NCBI GenBank assembly: GCA_964624395.1
Contig: CAZUWY010000037.1
Coordinates: forward strand, 1 to 17,024
Direction of reading: 5' to 3'
DNA from: UBA1046 sp964624395
GTDB lineage: Bacteria > Bacillota > Clostridia > Saccharofermentanales > DTU023
DNA: 17,024 bases
Both the position numbers and the translations under genes were made by a program. Numbering within the stretch: position 1 is the stretch's first letter; every line of letters starts with the position of its first letter. This document shows positions 14,619 through 17,024 of the stretch, piece by piece. The notes beneath the pieces are model-generated. The model searched no databases. It was not told the origin of the DNA and saw only the letters and a list, made by a program, of their open reading frames with translations.

Positions 14619-15296
14619 TTATTCACCTCCCATGATGAGACCTGCCGCATGCTCGACGGAGAGATAAAAGCTGATACCGGCTCCGGGACGCTGCATATCT
14701 TTTGCCGCATCAATCTGGACCTGAAGATTTTCAATCGTAGCTGTGTCGCCGACGAAGATGATCATTTCTTTTCTGGGTGAAATGGGGAAATCAAAAACCA
14801 GATTGCTCATTTCTGCAGAGCCGATGGCTTCCACTACCGTGGCCCCTCTTACTTTTTCTTCATAGGCCAGATCAATAATACCAGCGGCTTTGCCTTCGTC
14901 AACAATAACAAAGAGGGCGCCACCCAGAGGGGCCTTTGTTTCTTCATCGCCTGCCTTGTCGTCAAATTCTGCTTTGTCACTGCCCAAAAGATGGGAAATA
15001 GGCAGGGAAAAGGCGATACCGGTGTTTTTGGCGCCGAAGTTGAACTTCTCCCCAATCTCTTTAATCAGTTGTCCGGAAATCTCGTGCTTTACCACCATGA
15101 AAATAAGCTCACGGCTAATGCTGGCAATCTCAAAGAGGCGCAGCCATTTATTCTTGTTAGCACTGGTAACAGGTATGATGGTGGCGCCGCTGCTGCCGTG
15201 GTCACGTGCAAAACCTACAATTTTATTGGCCTGCCCGTGCGGTGAGATTACAACGATCAGGCTGTAAGGTACATGAAATTCCTCGTAATCAGTCAT
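14619..15296 (-). CDS. Tandem (two-domain) PII-like protein
   Basis: A 225-residue protein with two PII-like domains in tandem. Domain 1 (about 9-104) has YSLIVVISPHGQANKIVGFA, GSSGATIIPV (34-43) and GAKNTGIAFSLPI (88-100). An acidic linker (105-122) leads to domain 2 (about 125-222) with GGALFVIVDEGKAAGIIDLA, VRGATVVEA (149-157) and RPGAGISFYLSVEHAAGL (203-220). Domain 2 and the separate single-domain protein are closer to each other than either is to domain 1, whose T-loop region (NKNKWLRLF) has lost its glycines. The ATG lies inside the end of the DUF1538 gene (8-base overlap) behind AAGGAG, so the two are translationally coupled. Canonical uridylylation and 2-oxoglutarate motifs are not visible. 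A sensor of an unknown ligand is inferred. Confidence 0.8.
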   Translation of the reverse strand: MTDYEEFHVPYSLIVVISPHGQANKIVGFARDHGSSGATIIPVTSANKNKWLRLFEIASISRELIFMVVKHEISGQLIKEIGEKFNFGAKNTGIAFSLPISHLLGSDKAEFDDKAGDEETKAPLGGALFVIVDEGKAAGIIDLAYEEKVRGATVVEAIGSAEMSNLVFDFPISPRKEMIIFVGDTATIENLQVQIDAAKDMQRPGAGISFYLSVEHAAGLIMGGE

Positions 15297-16800
15297 TAGC
15301 TTCTCCTTCCTTGATCATTTGCACATTACTTCTTGCAGTCTTGATCCTAAAGATGATGCCCAGAGTCTGCAATGCAATCAAGGGCATCATAGCCACCAGG
15401 GCAATGATGCCGAAACCGTCCAGAAGCACATTGGCAGATTCAACCTGATGGGCCGCGCCCTGGGCAAAGGCAAGGATGAAGGTTGCAGTCATGGGACCGG
15501 AGGCAACGCCACCGGCATCAAAAGCCACGCCAATGAAAATATCCGGGGTAAAAAGACTTAAGATCATAACGATGATATAGCCGGGCAGCAGTATATGCCA
15601 GAGCGCCAGACCCGGGATCAGCACTCTCAGCATGGATAGGCCGCCTGAAATAGCCACCCCGCCGGAGAGGAAGATTAACACCAGTTTTCTGGGGATGAAG
15701 CCTGAAGTCTCTGCTTCAACCTGTTTGGACAAGATGGGGACAGCAGGTTCCGCCAGCACTGTGAACATGCCGAGGAAGAAACCGGTAAAAAATAAAAGAG
15801 GGCCGTTTTTTATGGCGGCCAGCTTCATGCCGACAAGGGAGCCGACCTCCATGAAGCCGCCGGTCACGCCGACCATGAATATAATCAGGCCGACCAGACA
15901 GTAAAATAGTCCGATCAGAACTCGAACCAGCTGACGCTTGTTTAATTTCAGAGCAAAGAAATGCATTAACAGAAAGATCAGGATCAAAGGGGCAATCGAC
16001 AGAGATGCCTCTTTGGTAAAACGTCCGAAAACGGCAAGAAAGGAGCTGAACAGATGCCCTTCGCCACCGCTGACAGGGATATCCATGTCGCCGACTATCT
16101 GCATATCGCCGGCGAAAATACCCCTGAAGAGTACAGCTACAATGCAGCCGGCCGAAGCAAGCCCCGCCAGTCCAAAGCTGTCGGCTGCATCCTTGGAGCG
16201 ACCGTCAAAGATTCTGGAAACACCAGCAGCCAGAGCCAGGATAAAAGGTGTGGTGATGGCACCGGTGGTGGCTCCGGAGGCGTCAAAGGCAAAAGCGTGA
16301 AAAGCGGGGGGAACAAAGATAGCCAGAATCAAAATGATAGCGTAGGTTAGCCAGAGGATATATTTGAGTTTAATTTTTCTCAGTATGCGGTAAAGACCTA
16401 TGCCGATGAGAAGTCCGACACCAATTGAGACAACAATTATTATCTCCCAGCGACCCATCTTCCCGGCAGTAAAATGCGCTATCTGGTCTGCCAGTATCTG
16501 CAGATCAGGTTCCGCTACCGAAATGAGGAAGCCAAAGAACAAGCCGCCGCCGAATACAAACCAGATTTTATTGGATTTGACCAAGACTTCTCCACCGTAA
16601 TGAGCAATCGGAGTGGCTCCGATATCGACGCCCAGAAGAAAAATCGCCAGCCCGATTATTATGATCAGCGCACCGATGATGAAGCGCCAGAACATCAAAA
16701 GGGGTAGGGGCGTAAAGCTGAGGTGGAGAATGATGACCAATAATGTCACCGGCAGTACTGAAGTAGTTACTTCTCTAAGTTTTTCACCTAATGCACCCAA
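15289..16800 (-). CDS. DUF1538 family membrane protein, internally duplicated
   Basis: A polytopic membrane protein of the DUF1538 family, with two homologous halves of roughly 250 residues. From a TTG at 16800 it has 503 residues. The halves share AEPDLQIL/AEPAVPIL (from residues 96 and 350), FDASGATTG/FDAGGVASG (172-180 and 427-435) followed by TPFILA/ATFILA, and a closing SFGLAGL/GFGIIAL. This two-repeat design is typical of transporters with inverted or parallel repeats. The substrate is unknown. I prefer the TTG at 16800 because AGGAAG precedes it by 7 bases and GEKLREVTTSVLPVT looks like a natural N terminus; a TTG at 16860 would add 20 residues but has a G-run almost touching it. The operon partners are PII-like proteins, which suggests gated transport. 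Confidence 0.85.
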   Translation of the reverse strand: MGALGEKLREVTTSVLPVTLLVIILHLSFTPLPLLMFWRFIIGALIIIIGLAIFLLGVDIGATPIAHYGGEVLVKSNKIWFVFGGGLFFGFLISVAEPDLQILADQIAHFTAGKMGRWEIIIVVSIGVGLLIGIGLYRILRKIKLKYILWLTYAIILILAIFVPPAFHAFAFDASGATTGAITTPFILALAAGVSRIFDGRSKDAADSFGLAGLASAGCIVAVLFRGIFAGDMQIVGDMDIPVSGGEGHLFSSFLAVFGRFTKEASLSIAPLILIFLLMHFFALKLNKRQLVRVLIGLFYCLVGLIIFMVGVTGGFMEVGSLVGMKLAAIKNGPLLFFTGFFLGMFTVLAEPAVPILSKQVEAETSGFIPRKLVLIFLSGGVAISGGLSMLRVLIPGLALWHILLPGYIIVMILSLFTPDIFIGVAFDAGGVASGPMTATFILAFAQGAAHQVESANVLLDGFGIIALVAMMPLIALQTLGIIFRIKTARSNVQMIKEGEAND

Positions 16801-17024
16801 ATATGCTTCCTGCTTTCTTTTTTTAAAGTTTAACCTAAAAGACCAGCTATAAGAAGTCAACCCCTAATTTGTGGTTGAAAAACACAAAATGCAGCTGACG
16901 AACTCCTCGCTAAAAGCGAAAACCTTGAAAATTGAATAAGATGTTTGCATACTAAAGCTAAGCCCGCGCGAAAAGGCTTGGTAGCAAGATCATGAAGAGA
17001 TACGGTTATCCTCTCACTTCAAAC
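16801..17024. other. Leader/intergenic region upstream of the DUF1538 operon
   Basis: No gene is supported here. On the minus strand TTGACT (16855-16860) could be a -35 box, with a poor -10 (TAGGTT) 17 bases on, placing the transcription start just ahead of the TTG at 16800. Two small perfect inverted repeats are visible: TTTGTG/CACAAA (16868-16873 and 16883-16888) and TCGCT/AGCGA (16907-16911 and 16915-16919). An ATG at 16992 on the plus strand opens a frame that runs off the end after 11 codons, with a weak ribosome binding site; it may or may not be a gene start. Confidence 0.4.

Noticed and set aside
14618..14734. Longer start for the single-domain PII-like protein.
   Set aside because: The extension overlaps the tandem PII-like gene in another frame, and the ATG at 14617 has a near-perfect GGAGGTG.
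15889..16600. Several open frames on the plus strand opposite the DUF1538 gene.
   Set aside because: They are shadows of a GC-skewed membrane-protein gene, with no ribosome binding sites or recognisable domains.
16801..16860. N-terminal extension of the DUF1538 protein from a TTG at 16860.
   Set aside because: The only purine-rich stretch is almost in contact with this TTG. The TTG at 16800 has AGGAAG at 7-base spacing, and the upstream TTGACT may be a promoter element instead. It remains possible.
16919..17024. Possible rRNA spacer: CCTTGAAAATTGAATAAG resembles the motif found before 23S rRNA genes in Bacillota.
   Set aside because: The sequence that follows does not match the start of a 23S rRNA or any tRNA that I can recognise, and the region abuts the leader of a protein operon. 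The similarity is short and A/T-rich.

Overview
The window looks like chromosomal DNA from a Gram-positive bacterium of the phylum Bacillota, most likely a member of the Clostridia. The grounds are strong GGAGG-type ribosome binding sites, a sigma-A-type promoter with exact 17-bp spacing, a transcription-terminating lysine riboswitch, a YtrA-type GntR regulator with its ABC transporter, and a lipoprotein-anchored amino-acid ABC importer. This placement is inferred from gene content; no rRNA gene or phylogenetic marker is present. No phage, insertion sequence, CRISPR array or tRNA was recognised.

Layout, left to right. (1) 21-3010, + strand: a hydantoinase/oxoprolinase-family ATPase overlapping by 4 bases a histone-deacetylase-fold hydrolase that carries an extra C-terminal four-cysteine module. 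(2) 3042-5605, + strand: a GntR/YtrA-type repressor gene behind an 18-bp perfect palindrome set in its own promoter, then an ABC ATPase, an ABC-2-type membrane subunit and a DUF2752 membrane protein, in a tightly packed operon. (3) 5634-8435, - strand: a zinc-ribbon/Q-rich/DUF4234 membrane protein and two tandem paralogous EamA (drug/metabolite) transporters. (4) 8583-9029, + strand: a small membrane-associated HExxH protein, convergent with an RtcB-family RNA ligase (9034-10149, - strand). (5) 10327-11130, + strand: a SIMPL-domain (DUF541) membrane-anchored protein. (6) 11300-14280, + strand: a promoter, a lysine riboswitch with a terminator, and a three-gene polar amino-acid ABC importer, so a lysine-repressed lysine importer. 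(7) 14285-16800, - strand: a three-gene operon encoding a duplicated DUF1538 membrane protein, a protein with two fused PII-like domains and a protein with a single PII-like domain.

The most interesting unit is the last one. A membrane protein of unknown substrate is translationally coupled to three PII-like domains distributed 2+1. PII proteins are normally homotrimers that gate transporters, so this suggests a PII-like sensor, possibly assembled as a pseudo-trimer, controlling an uncharacterised transporter. The riboswitch is the best-supported regulatory element: the aptamer core, a 6-bp kissing-loop complementarity, a terminator and a competing antiterminator can all be read directly.
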